Assembly: GCA_031277435.1 (NCBI GenBank)
Contig: JAITMI010000319.1
Span: 1 to 7,303, forward strand
Reading direction: 5' to 3'
DNA: 7,303 nt
Origin: Pseudomonadales bacterium
GTDB lineage: Bacteria > Pseudomonadota > Gammaproteobacteria > Pseudomonadales > Pseudohongiellaceae
Position 1 is the stretch's first letter. Each line of letters opens with the position of its first letter. The notes below the pieces were generated by a model. The model did not search any database, was not told the origin of the DNA, and saw nothing but the letters and a program-made list of their open reading frames with translations. Of this stretch, positions 1 to 6,720 are shown one piece after another. Both the position numbers and the translations under genes were made by a program.

Positions 1-759
1 GTAGCGGTGGACGGCGGCGAGATGTGGCACGATTGTGTACGTTACAGTTTGAAACAACACTGGTACGGCCTGGAAAATCTGTCCTTGATTCCCGGCACCC
101 TTGGCGCCGCGCCGGTACAGAACATCGGCGCTTATGGCGTTGAACTGAGCCAGTTCGTGCGTTACGTCGATACCGTGGAATTATCGAGCGGGGTTGCGCG
201 CCGTTTCAGCGCCGCCGAATGTGAATTCGGCTACCGCAGTTCCATTTTCAAACACGCGCTGCGCGACCGTTATCTCATCACCCGCGTGGGTTTGCGCTTG
301 CAACGCCAGCCTCATTTGAAGCTGGATTATCCCGCGCTACGGCAAGCGCTGCGCGATGTGCCGGAACATGAACTGACGCCGGAGCGCATCAGCGACGAGG
401 TCTGTGCGATCCGCCGCGGTAAATTGCCCGACCCGGCCAAGCTCGGCAATGCCGGTTCATTTTTCTGGAATCCTCAGTTATCACCCGAACGCTTCTCCGC
501 GCTGCGCCAGGATTATCCAGACATGCCCGGCCACCCCGAAGGCGAGGCGGTCAAAGTGCCCGCCGCCTGGCTGATCGAACGCTGCGGTTGGAAGGGGTAT
601 CGCGAGGGCGAAGTCGGCGTGCATCAGGAACACGCGCTGGTGCTGGTGAATCACGGCCAGGCCACCGGCGCGGCGCTGGTGGCCTTGTCGAAACGCATTC
701 AAGATTCGGTGGAACGGCGTTTTGGCATTCATTTAGTACCGGAAGTCCGGATAGTGTAG
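1..759 (+). CDS. murB: UDP-N-acetylenolpyruvoylglucosamine reductase (MurB), 5' end outside window
   Basis: MurB is the cytoplasmic FAD enzyme that reduces UDP-GlcNAc-enolpyruvate with NADPH to UDP-N-acetylmuramic acid, the second committed step of peptidoglycan precursor synthesis. The frame is open at base 1, so the visible 252 codons lack the start and most of the N-terminal FAD-binding domain. The visible part matches E. coli MurB closely: GLENLSLIPGTLGAAPVQNIGAYGVE at bases 70-147 (FAD-domain end), FGYRSSIFK with the conserved Tyr-Arg pair, GNAGSFFWNP with the catalytic Ser at bases 457-459, AAWLIERCGWKG, and the terminal PEVR motif with the conserved Glu. It is the long type I (E. coli-like) form. 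The protein ends right after PEVRIV, whereas the E. coli enzyme carries about a dozen more residues. The TAG stop belongs to an inverted repeat, which suggests that insertion of the repeat set the present C-terminus. Identification is secure. Co-transcription with uvrC is inferred. Confidence 0.95.
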   Translation, partial: VAVDGGEMWHDCVRYSLKQHWYGLENLSLIPGTLGAAPVQNIGAYGVELSQFVRYVDTVELSSGVARRFSAAECEFGYRSSIFKHALRDRYLITRVGLRLQRQPHLKLDYPALRQALRDVPEHELTPERISDEVCAIRRGKLPDPAKLGNAGSFFWNPQLSPERFSALRQDYPDMPGHPEGEAVKVPAAWLIERCGWKGYREGEVGVHQEHALVLVNHGQATGAALVALSKRIQDSVERRFGIHLVPEVRIV

Positions 760-812
760 GGCGGGTCTTGACCCGCCGTTCACCGCAATGGCGGATCAAG
801 ACCCGCCCTACA
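755..812. repeat. REP-like inverted repeat (long hairpin) between murB and uvrC
   Basis: The arms at 755-777 and 790-812 are reverse complements over 23 bases with one mismatch (C772 against A795). Pairing can continue inward through a G-T wobble and two A-T pairs, leaving a 6-base loop at 781-786. Each arm is itself a small palindrome: GGCGGGTC-TT-GACCCGCC on the left and GGCGGATC-AA-GACCCGCC on the right, so the whole element could form a cruciform. The GTAGGGCGGGTC...GACCCGCCCTAC layout resembles dispersed intergenic palindromes (REP/MITE-like) of proteobacterial genomes. That family assignment is from memory, and no second copy lies in this window. It contains the murB stop codon (757-759) and nearly fills the 65-base murB-uvrC gap. 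It has no poly-T tail, so it is not a standard terminator, but its transcript would fold strongly and could affect mRNA stability or read-through. Confidence 0.85.
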
Positions 813-824
813 AATATCACAACT

Positions 825-2654
825 ATGAGCGAAGAACCCTTCGACCACGACACCTTCCTCAAACACGCCAGCACGCGCCCCGGCGTGTACCGCATGTTGG
901 ATGCCAAAGGCGATACGCTCTACGTCGGCAAGGCCAAAAATCTCAAAAAAAGGCTGAGCAATTATTTTCGCGGCAGCGGGCTCGATAACAAGACGCTGGC
1001 GCTGGTCAACAAGATTCAGCACATCGAAACCACGCTTACTCACAGCGAAACCGAAGCGCTGTTATTGGAACAGAATTTAATCAAGGACGAACGCCCGCCC
1101 TACAACATCGTATTGCGCGACGATAAAAGTTACCCCTACATTTTTTTATCCTCCAAAGACAGCTACCCGCGCTTTGCCTTGCACCGTGGCGCGCAAAAGG
1201 AAGCCGGCAGTTATTTTGGGCCTTTTCCCAGCGCCGGCGCGGTGCGTGAATCGCTCGCCATCCTGCAAAAAGTCTTTCGCGTGCGCCAATGCGAAGATTC
1301 CTATTTCCGCAACCGCACGCGGCCTTGCCTGCAATACCAGATCAAACGTTGCTCCGGCCCCTGCGTGAATCTCACCACGGCTGAGGATTACGCCGAGGAC
1401 GTGCGGCATTCGGTGTTGTTCATCGAAGGCCGCAACGAACAGGTGACCCAAGAATTGGCCGAACGCATGGAAAAGCTCGCCGCTGAGCTGCGTTTTGAGG
1501 AAGCGGCGCGCTTGCGCGATCAAGTGAAGGATTTGCGTTTGATTCAGGAACGCCAATACGTGGCGGGGGAGAAGGGCGATGTCGATCTCTTGGCGCTGTG
1601 CGAAAGCGCCGGCGTGGTGTGCGTGCATTTGATGCTGATTCGCGCTGGCCGCTTGCTCGGCAGCCGCAATTTTTATCCGCGTTACAGCCTCGAAGATAGC
1701 CCGGAAGAACAATTACATGCTTTTATCGCGCGTTATTATCTGATCGAGCAAAATCAGTTCAGCCTGCCGCGCGAATTGATTTGCGATCACGAACCTAGCG
1801 AACGCGAAGAACTGGAAGCGGCGCTCGCGGTAGTGGCGGGGCACAAGATCGCCATCACCAGCCGGGTGCGCGGCCATCGCCTCAAATGGTTGGAACTGGC
1901 GCGCACCAACGCCAGCCACGGCGTGGAAAGCAAACTCAACAGCAAGCAGCAGACGCTCAAACGCTTCAATCATCTGGGCGCCGCCCTGGGGCTCGACAAG
2001 CCGCTATTGCGCCTCGAATGTTTCGATATCAGCCACAGCCAGGGCGAGGCCACCGTCGCCTCCTGCGTGGTGTTCGATCAAAACGGCCCGCTCAAGGCCG
2101 ATTACCGCCGCTTCAATATCGAGGGCATCCAGGCGGGCGACGACTACGCCGCCATGCAGCAAGCGCTGCGGCGGCGTTTTCTGCGTTTGCAAAAAGGCGA
2201 GGGCAAATTGCCGGATCTTTTGGTAATCGACGGCGGCAAGGGCCAGCTTGCGCAGGCGGAAACGATTTTGGCGGAATTACAAGTACAAAACGTGCTCTTG
2301 CTCGGCATCGCCAAGGGCATCAGCCGCCGCGCGGGGCAGGAGACCTTGATTCTCGGCGGCAGCCACCGCGAACTGGCGCTGCCGGTGGAAAGCCCGGCCC
2401 TGCATCTGTTGCAACACATCCGCGACGAAGCGCACCGTTTCGCCATCACCGCGCACCGCCAGCGCCGCGGCAAGGCGCGCACCCGTAGCGCGCTGGAGAA
2501 AATCCCCGGCGTCGGCCCCAAAAAACGCCGCGATCTATTGCGCCATTTCGGCGGCCAGCAGGAAATCCGCCGCGCCAGCGTTGAGGACTTGCAGCGGGTG
2601 AACGGCATCAGCAAGCAGTTGGCGGAGGTGATTTATGAGCATTTGCATCGCTGA
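825..2654 (+). CDS. uvrC: UvrABC system protein C, excinuclease subunit
   Basis: UvrC makes both incisions, 3' and 5' of a DNA lesion, in nucleotide excision repair after UvrA/UvrB damage recognition. The 609-residue product matches E. coli UvrC (610) from end to end. An N-terminal GIY-YIG nuclease (about 18-97) carries GVY 20-22, YVG 33-35, Arg43 and Glu82 for the 3' incision. Four cysteines (156, 168, 176, 180) correspond to the proposed Fe-S ligands of the E. coli protein. A UVR motif at about 205-237 binds UvrB. The RNase H-like nuclease for the 5' incision has Asp401 (FDISH), Asp440, Asp469 (IDGGKGQ) and His537. Two C-terminal helix-hairpin-helix motifs span about 556-607 (IPGVGPKKR). 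All catalytic residues are present. The frame is open upstream to 588, but homology begins just after ATG 825 and the added sequence would only read through murB and the repeat. No clear Shine-Dalgarno sequence precedes ATG 825. Confidence 0.97.
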   Translation: MSEEPFDHDTFLKHASTRPGVYRMLDAKGDTLYVGKAKNLKKRLSNYFRGSGLDNKTLALVNKIQHIETTLTHSETEALLLEQNLIKDERPPYNIVLRDDKSYPYIFLSSKDSYPRFALHRGAQKEAGSYFGPFPSAGAVRESLAILQKVFRVRQCEDSYFRNRTRPCLQYQIKRCSGPCVNLTTAEDYAEDVRHSVLFIEGRNEQVTQELAERMEKLAAELRFEEAARLRDQVKDLRLIQERQYVAGEKGDVDLLALCESAGVVCVHLMLIRAGRLLGSRNFYPRYSLEDSPEEQLHAFIARYYLIEQNQFSLPRELICDHEPSEREELEAALAVVAGHKIAITSRVRGHRLKWLELARTNASHGVESKLNSKQQTLKRFNHLGAALGLDKPLLRLECFDISHSQGEATVASCVVFDQNGPLKADYRRFNIEGIQAGDDYAAMQQALRRRFLRLQKGEGKLPDLLVIDGGKGQLAQAETILAELQVQNVLLLGIAKGISRRAGQETLILGGSHRELALPVESPALHLLQHIRDEAHRFAITAHRQRRGKARTRSALEKIPGVGPKKRRDLLRHFGGQQEIRRASVEDLQRVNGISKQLAEVIYEHLHR

Positions 2655-2673
2655 AAAGCCTTGTTGACCAAGA

Positions 2674-2704
2674 GTCCACGCTGAGGTCCGCCGTCAGCGT
2701 GGAC
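2674..2704. terminator. Hairpin between converging uvrC and thrH, possible two-way terminator
   Basis: GTCCACGCTGA (2674-2684) and TCAGCGTGGAC (2694-2704) form a perfect 11-bp stem with a 9-base loop. The element lies centrally in the 64-base gap between the uvrC stop (2654) and the thrH stop (2719) on the opposite strand, where a bidirectional terminator is expected. Neither strand has a run of T after the stem, so intrinsic termination is unproven. It could instead be a small dispersed repeat or a 3' end-protecting structure. Confidence 0.5.
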
Positions 2705-2718
2705 CTGGACGGTTTCGT

Positions 2719-3333
2719 TCAAGCAATCTTGAACCGGCTCGCCTTACAAAATTCCTCTCGCAATTCTTCATAAGTATGCACCGACGGAAATTGCGGATAG
2801 TCGGCGCTGACTTTATCGGGCGCGTGGAACAGGATGCCAGCGTCGGCTTCGCTGAGCATGGAGATGTCGTTGTAGGAGTCGCCGGCGGCGATTACGCGGT
2901 AATTGAGGCCGTGGAAGGCTTTGACGGCGTTGCGTTTGGGGTCGCTCTGGCGTAGCACGTAGTTGGTGACGGTGCCGTGTTCGTCGGTTTCCAGACGATG
3001 GCAGAACAGCGTGGGATTGCCGAGTTTGCGCATCAGCGGCATGGCGAATTCGTAGTAGGTGTCGGACAGAATCACCAGTTGAAAATGCTGGCGCAGCCAG
3101 TTTACGAACTCAGCGGCGCCGGGCAAGGGGTCAAGGGTGGCGATGACTTCCTGAATTTGCGGCAAACCGAGCGCGTGTTCGCGCAGGATGCGCAGGCGCA
3201 TTTGCATCAGTTTGTCGTAGTTGGGTTCATCGCGCGTCGTCAGGCGCAGGGCGTCGATGCCGGTTTTTTCGGCGAATTTGATCCAGATTTCAGGAATCAG
3301 CACTCCTTCCAGATCGAGACAGGCAAGTTCCAC
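2719..3333 (-). CDS. thrH: Phosphoserine phosphatase / homoserine phosphotransferase ThrH
   Basis: This 204-residue HAD-superfamily protein matches Pseudomonas aeruginosa ThrH (about 205 residues) along its whole length. The family dephosphorylates phosphoserine to serine and can pass the phosphate to homoserine, linking serine and threonine synthesis in the cytoplasm. The HAD motifs are intact: DLEGV 7-11 (nucleophile Asp7, with Glu9 where most HAD enzymes have Asp), SDT 90-92, Lys133 and GDSYND 151-156 with Asp152 and Asp156. The start is GTG at 3331-3333, chosen because MELACLDLEG aligns with the family N-terminus and a GGAG sits six bases upstream. It is the last gene of the - strand block, 42 bases after cysB. 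By pathway logic it would supply serine for cysteine synthesis, but its real balance of phosphatase and transferase activity cannot be read from sequence. A plain SerB is unlikely because SerB is longer and carries a different N-terminus. Confidence 0.93.
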   Translation of the reverse strand: MELACLDLEGVLIPEIWIKFAEKTGIDALRLTTRDEPNYDKLMQMRLRILREHALGLPQIQEVIATLDPLPGAAEFVNWLRQHFQLVILSDTYYEFAMPLMRKLGNPTLFCHRLETDEHGTVTNYVLRQSDPKRNAVKAFHGLNYRVIAAGDSYNDISMLSEADAGILFHAPDKVSADYPQFPSVHTYEELREEFCKASRFKIA

Positions 3334-3339
3334 GGTGGG

Positions 3340-3343
3340 CTCC
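3340..3343 (-). promoter_or_regulatory. Ribosome binding site of thrH
   Basis: On the - strand GGAG lies six bases before the GTG at 3333. It supports GTG rather than a downstream ATG as the thrH start. Confidence 0.7.
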
Positions 3344-3375
3344 GCTATGGTGGGGTAAAAAATGAAGGCGCGAGT

Positions 3376-4350
3376 TTACAGTGTTGGCAGCGCTAATTCC
3401 CGCCCTAATTGCAGCCGCGCTTGCGCGTTGGGCGCGGCGATGAAACGCTCGACGCAGGCGCGGTCGAGGTGCGGCGCGAACATGGCGATGAAGTCGTACA
3501 TGTAGCCGCGCAGGTACGAGCCTTGGCGGAAGCCGATGCTGGTGGTGCTGCGGTCGAAAAGATGCGCGGCATCGAGCGCCGCCAGATCCTGGTCGCGTTC
3601 CGCTTCCAGCGCCAGGCTGGCGATGATGCCGATGCCAAGGCCGAGGCGCACGTAAGTCTTGATGACGTCGGCGTCGGTGGCGGTGAACACCACGCGCGGC
3701 ATCAGCCCCGCGTTCTCAAACGCCTGATCGAGCCGGGAACGGCCGGTAAAACCAAACACGTAAGTGACGATGGGAAAGCGCGCCACCTCGTGCAGGCTGA
3801 GCCGCTCGACCCGCGCCAAGGGATGATCGCGCGGCACCAGGATCGAATGGTTCCAGTGAAAACAGGGCATCATCACCAAGTCCTCAAACAATTCCAGCGC
3901 TTCGGTGGCGATGGCGAAATCCACTTCGCCGCGCGCCGCCAGTTCCGAGATTTGCATCGGGCTGCCTTGGTGCATGTGCAGGGCAACGTCGGGATAGCGG
4001 GCGATGAAGTTGCGGATCACCGGCGGCAGCACATAGCGCGATTGCGTGTGCGTGGTGGCGATGGAGAGCGAGCCCTTGCCTTTGTCCTGGTGTTCCAAGG
4101 CGACACGCTTCACCGAATCAACACGTTCCAAAATGGTACGCGCGATGCGCAGAATGTCCTGCCCCGCTGGCGTCAAGCGCCTCAGATGCCGTCCATTGCG
4201 TTCAAAAATGGTGACGCCGAGTTCGTCCTCAAACAATTTCAGTTGCTTGCTGATGGCTGGCTGCGAGGTGTGCAGCAGCTCGGCGGCCCTCGAAATGTTC
4301 AACTCCGCGTCGGCGATGGCGCGGATAAAACGTAATTGTTGCAGGTTCAC
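3376..4350 (-). CDS. cysB: LysR-type transcriptional regulator CysB
   Basis: CysB activates the sulfate uptake, sulfate reduction and cysteine synthesis genes under sulfur limitation, with N-acetylserine or O-acetylserine as inducer and sulfide or thiosulfate as anti-inducer. The 324 residues equal the E. coli length. The N-terminal winged helix-turn-helix lies at about 2-60 (NISRAAELLHTSQPAISKQL), followed by the linker helix and the periplasmic-binding-protein-like effector domain. The anion-pocket residues known from Klebsiella CysB are kept at identical numbers: Thr100, Thr102, Gln103, Thr149 and Thr202. The signature VFTATDADVIKTYVRLGLG is also present. The start is GTG 4348-4350, where VNLQQLRF aligns with the E. 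coli MKLQQLRY start. An in-frame ATG at 4410 would add 20 unmatched residues inside the nucleotidase gene. The gene starts 19 bases after the nucleotidase stop. Its place inside an operon, with no divergently transcribed target, is uncommon for a LysR regulator. No operator is visible. Confidence 0.94.
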   Translation of the reverse strand: MNLQQLRFIRAIADAELNISRAAELLHTSQPAISKQLKLFEDELGVTIFERNGRHLRRLTPAGQDILRIARTILERVDSVKRVALEHQDKGKGSLSIATTHTQSRYVLPPVIRNFIARYPDVALHMHQGSPMQISELAARGEVDFAIATEALELFEDLVMMPCFHWNHSILVPRDHPLARVERLSLHEVARFPIVTYVFGFTGRSRLDQAFENAGLMPRVVFTATDADVIKTYVRLGLGIGIIASLALEAERDQDLAALDAAHLFDRSTTSIGFRQGSYLRGYMYDFIAMFAPHLDRACVERFIAAPNAQARLQLGRELALPTL

Positions 4351-4369
4351 GCGGTAATCCCGCGGCGCT

Positions 4370-5311
4370 TCATGCACCGCTTGCCTGGTTAGCGATACCT
4401 GAGGGCACATGCCCCGTGGCTACGTGTTCACGCGCCGATTCGCAGTATTTTTGCTGATCGTCGAAGAACACATCGGCCTCATAGGCGCGCAGGAAGGCTC
4501 CCTTGTCCTGCCCGCCAAGAAATAACGATTCGTCTATTTTGATGTCCCAGGCGCGTAGCGTATGCACCACGCGCGCATGAGCGGGCGCGGCGCGGGCGGT
4601 GACGAGACAAGTGCGGATCGGCGAATCGTCCGGTCCAAATTCACTTTGCAATTGTTGCAGCGCGGCGAGAAAGGGCTTGAAGGGCCCGCCGCTGAGCGGC
4701 TTGCGCGCCGCCGCGCGTTCGCTGCGCGCGAATTCTTCCAGCCCTTGCAGTTTGTACACGCGCTCGGCTTCGTCGGAAAACAGCACGGCGTCGCCGTCGA
4801 AGGCGAAGCGCAATTTGTAATCATCGGTATTGGCGGCCTTGGAGGGCATGATGGTGGCGGCGGCGATGTCGTGATCGAGCGCCTGGCGCACGTCGCTGCC
4901 ATCGGTGGACAAAAACAAATGGCTGCCAAAGGCGCTGATGTAGCGATACGGGCTGGAACCGCCGCAAAACGCCGCCTTGCTGATGTCGAGGCCGTGATGT
5001 TCGATGGAGTTGAAAATGCGCAGGCCGGTGTCGGCGGTGTTGCGCGAGAGCAGGATTACTTCCACCCGCGGCTGGCCCAATAGCGTATTGATGTTGAGCA
5101 GTTTTTTTACCAGATGAAAGGCATCGCCCGGCGCCAGCGGTTCTTCTTCGTGCGCGATCTGGTATTGGCGGTAGGCTTCGACGCCTTGTTCTTCGTACAC
5201 GCGGTGGCTGGCATCGAGGTTGAACAGCGCGCGCGAGGAAATCGCCACTACCAGGCGGTGATCCTGAGTTCGCGTGTTGCGCGCTGTTTTTGACGTAGCG
5301 TTCATATTCAT
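4370..5311 (-). CDS. 5'-nucleotidase of the PF06189 type (HAD-like)
   Basis: The 313-residue product resembles bacterial relatives of eukaryotic cytosolic 5'-nucleotidase I, which hydrolyse nucleoside monophosphates to nucleoside and phosphate. HAD-type motifs can be traced: [13 protein letters not shown] at 171-183 with Asp172 and Asp174 as nucleophile and acid/base, LVTAR at 236-240 with Thr238, Lys270 in LGGQDKG, and FFDDQ at 282-286. An N-terminal block, [13 protein letters not shown] (21-33), and [24 protein letters not shown] (88-110 region) are also typical of this family. No signal peptide is seen, so the protein should be cytoplasmic. ATG 5311 overlaps the msrA stop as ATGA, which argues for translational coupling; a second ATG six bases on (5305) is an equally possible start. 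No strong ribosome binding site is visible. The natural substrate is unknown; a role with AMP or other nucleotides released in sulfur metabolism is only suggested by the cysB neighbour. Confidence 0.85.
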   Translation of the reverse strand: MNMNATSKTARNTRTQDHRLVVAISSRALFNLDASHRVYEEQGVEAYRQYQIAHEEEPLAPGDAFHLVKKLLNINTLLGQPRVEVILLSRNTADTGLRIFNSIEHHGLDISKAAFCGGSSPYRYISAFGSHLFLSTDGSDVRQALDHDIAAATIMPSKAANTDDYKLRFAFDGDAVLFSDEAERVYKLQGLEEFARSERAAARKPLSGGPFKPFLAALQQLQSEFGPDDSPIRTCLVTARAAPAHARVVHTLRAWDIKIDESLFLGGQDKGAFLRAYEADVFFDDQQKYCESAREHVATGHVPSGIANQASGA

Positions 5312-5937
5312 GCCGGATAACTCACGCCGGTGCCGCGCAAACCGCAGTAGCCGTCCGGTTGCTTGGCCAGGTACTGCTGGTGGTAGTCCTCGGCGTAATA
5401 GAACGGCGGCGCCGGGCGCAGTTCCGTGGTAAGCGCGCCATAGCCTTGTGCTTGCAGAGCCTGCCCGTAGCGCGCGGCGCTGGTGTGCATGATGGCGAGC
5501 TGCGCGTCGCTCGTGGCATAAAGCGCGGAACGGTATTGGGTGCCAATGTCATTGCCTTGCCGCATCCCTTGGGTGGGGTCGTGCGCCTCCCAGAAAGCCT
5601 TGAGCAGTAACTCCAAATTCGTCAGCGCCGGATCGTAAACCACCAGCACTACTTCAGCATGACCGGTGCGCCCGGTGCAGACTTCCTCATATAAGGGATT
5701 GGGCGTGTAACCGCCGGCATAACCGGCGGCGGTGACATAAACGCCAGCTTGCCGCCACATAAAACGCTCGGCGCCCCAAAAGCAGCCCATGCCGCAATAG
5801 AAGAGTTCCAAGCCGGGCGGAAACGGCGGCAACATGGAGTTGCCCGTGACGTAATGCAGCGGATTGAATTTCAGCGGCGTGGCGCGGCCAGAAGGGGCAT
5901 CCTTGGGGTCGGGCAATAACTCATTGAGCGCATACAT
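5308..5937 (-). CDS. msrA: Peptide methionine sulfoxide reductase MsrA
   Basis: MsrA reduces methionine-S-sulfoxide, free or in proteins, back to methionine, using a catalytic cysteine regenerated by thioredoxin. From ATG 5937 the protein has 209 residues, close to E. coli MsrA (212), and aligns with it throughout, including the extended N-terminal region ([15 protein letters not shown], 8-22). GCFWG at 51-55 gives catalytic Cys52. [21 protein letters not shown] and [12 protein letters not shown] are conserved. Cys198 in GYCG is kept as a recycling cysteine, but the second one, Cys206 in E. coli, is Ser206 here. An upstream in-frame ATG at 5982 would add 15 residues ([15 protein letters not shown]) and leave only a 3-base gap to pdxJ. 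It has no ribosome binding site and no matching homologous sequence, while a GGAG lies 11 bases before ATG 5937. The gene ends in a 4-base overlap with the nucleotidase. Confidence 0.93.
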   Translation of the reverse strand: MYALNELLPDPKDAPSGRATPLKFNPLHYVTGNSMLPPFPPGLELFYCGMGCFWGAERFMWRQAGVYVTAAGYAGGYTPNPLYEEVCTGRTGHAEVVLVVYDPALTNLELLLKAFWEAHDPTQGMRQGNDIGTQYRSALYATSDAQLAIMHTSAARYGQALQAQGYGALTTELRPAPPFYYAEDYHQQYLAKQPDGYCGLRGTGVSYPA

Positions 5938-5985
5938 CGGGCATCCAGCTCCGGCTCGGGTGGCGATTGGTACATCATACATGAG

Positions 5986-6720
5986 TCAGGGCGCGCCGTG
6001 GCACAGGGCGAGATAACGCGGAATCACCGTGTTCATGCCGAGCTCGATGCACTCAACCGTGAGCGCATGGCCGATCGACACTTCGAGAATGCCGCCGATC
6101 GCCAGAAAATCCCCGAGATTGGCCAGCGACAGATCATGCCCGGCATTCACCCCCAAGCCGCATTCACGCGCGCGCGCGGCGGCGGCAACGTAATCCGCCA
6201 ATACCGCCGCCTGGCGCGGCGTGCCGTGCGCGGCGGCGTAGGCTTCGGTATACAGCTCAATGCGATCAGCGCCCAGCGCGGCGGCCTGTGGCGCCTGCTC
6301 AGGGTCGGGGTCGAGAAACACGGCGCAGCGCACGCCATGTGCCTTGATGTCGGCCACCACTTCGCGCAGCAAAGGCGCTTGCGCGCGGCAATCCCAGCCG
6401 TGATCGGAGGTGAGCTGCGCTTCGGCATCAGGCACCAGGGTGCATTGGGTGGGTTTGACTTCGCGGATCAGGCTGAGGAAATCGCCGGAGGGATAGCCTT
6501 CGATGTTGTATTCGATGTGCGGATAATTTTGCAAAAATTCCGCCAGCGCGTAGACGTCATCGCGGCGGATGTGGCGCTGATCGGGCCTCGGATGGATCGT
6601 CAAACCATCAACCCCGAGCGCGATGAAACGCTCAGCGAAGCTCAATAAATCAGGGTAATTACGCCCGCGCGAATTGCGCAGCAAGGCCAGTTTGTTGAGG
6701 TTAAGACTCAGCGCCGTCAT
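5986..6720 (-). CDS. pdxJ: Pyridoxine 5'-phosphate synthase PdxJ, divergent Lys-type
   Basis: PdxJ condenses 1-deoxyxylulose 5-phosphate with 3-amino-2-oxopropyl phosphate to pyridoxine 5'-phosphate, the last ring-forming step of the DXP-dependent vitamin B6 pathway. The 244-residue TIM barrel keeps the E. coli active-site residues His45, Glu72 and His193 as His43 (TIHPRPDQRHI), Glu74 (YNIEGYPS) and His195 (VNAGHDLS). IELYTE 154-159 and EVSIGHAL 213-220 are also family motifs. The N-terminal strand reads LNLNKLALLRNSRG, whereas E. coli has VNIDHIATLRNARG, so Asp-His is replaced by Asn-Lys. This version, with VKPTQCTLVPDAE and LTSDHGWD, resembles the PdxJ type I remember from Bacteroidetes and Xanthomonas. 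The start is ATG 6720, with AGGGGAG five bases upstream and a 4-base ATGA overlap with the gene before it. The open frame up to 6909 adds Arg/Ala-rich sequence with no family match. The usual recO-pdxJ-acpS context is absent. Confidence 0.92.
   Translation of the reverse strand: MTALSLNLNKLALLRNSRGRNYPDLLSFAERFIALGVDGLTIHPRPDQRHIRRDDVYALAEFLQNYPHIEYNIEGYPSGDFLSLIREVKPTQCTLVPDAEAQLTSDHGWDCRAQAPLLREVVADIKAHGVRCAVFLDPDPEQAPQAAALGADRIELYTEAYAAAHGTPRQAAVLADYVAAAARARECGLGVNAGHDLSLANLGDFLAIGGILEVSIGHALTVECIELGMNTVIPRYLALCHGAP

Noticed and set aside
588..824. Open frame upstream of uvrC that would extend UvrC by 79 residues
   Set aside because: It runs through murB in another frame and through the inverted repeat. 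UvrC homology starts at ATG 825 and gives the family length.
3357..3362. Six-base T run on the - strand between cysB and thrH, as a possible terminator
   Set aside because: No stable stem precedes it, and thrH follows at once with a good ribosome binding site.
3409..4335. Long + strand open frame opposite cysB (308 codons)
   Set aside because: It is an antisense shadow of a clearly conserved gene, with Arg/His/Gly-rich composition typical of reverse frames in GC-rich DNA.
4351..4410. Longer cysB start at ATG 4410
   Set aside because: It would overlap the nucleotidase by 41 bases and add 20 residues absent from CysB. GTG 4350 gives exactly the E. coli length.
5998..6648. Open frame of 216 codons on the + strand opposite pdxJ
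   Set aside because: It mirrors the pdxJ reading frame and shows no recognisable domain. The opposite strand carries the conserved protein.
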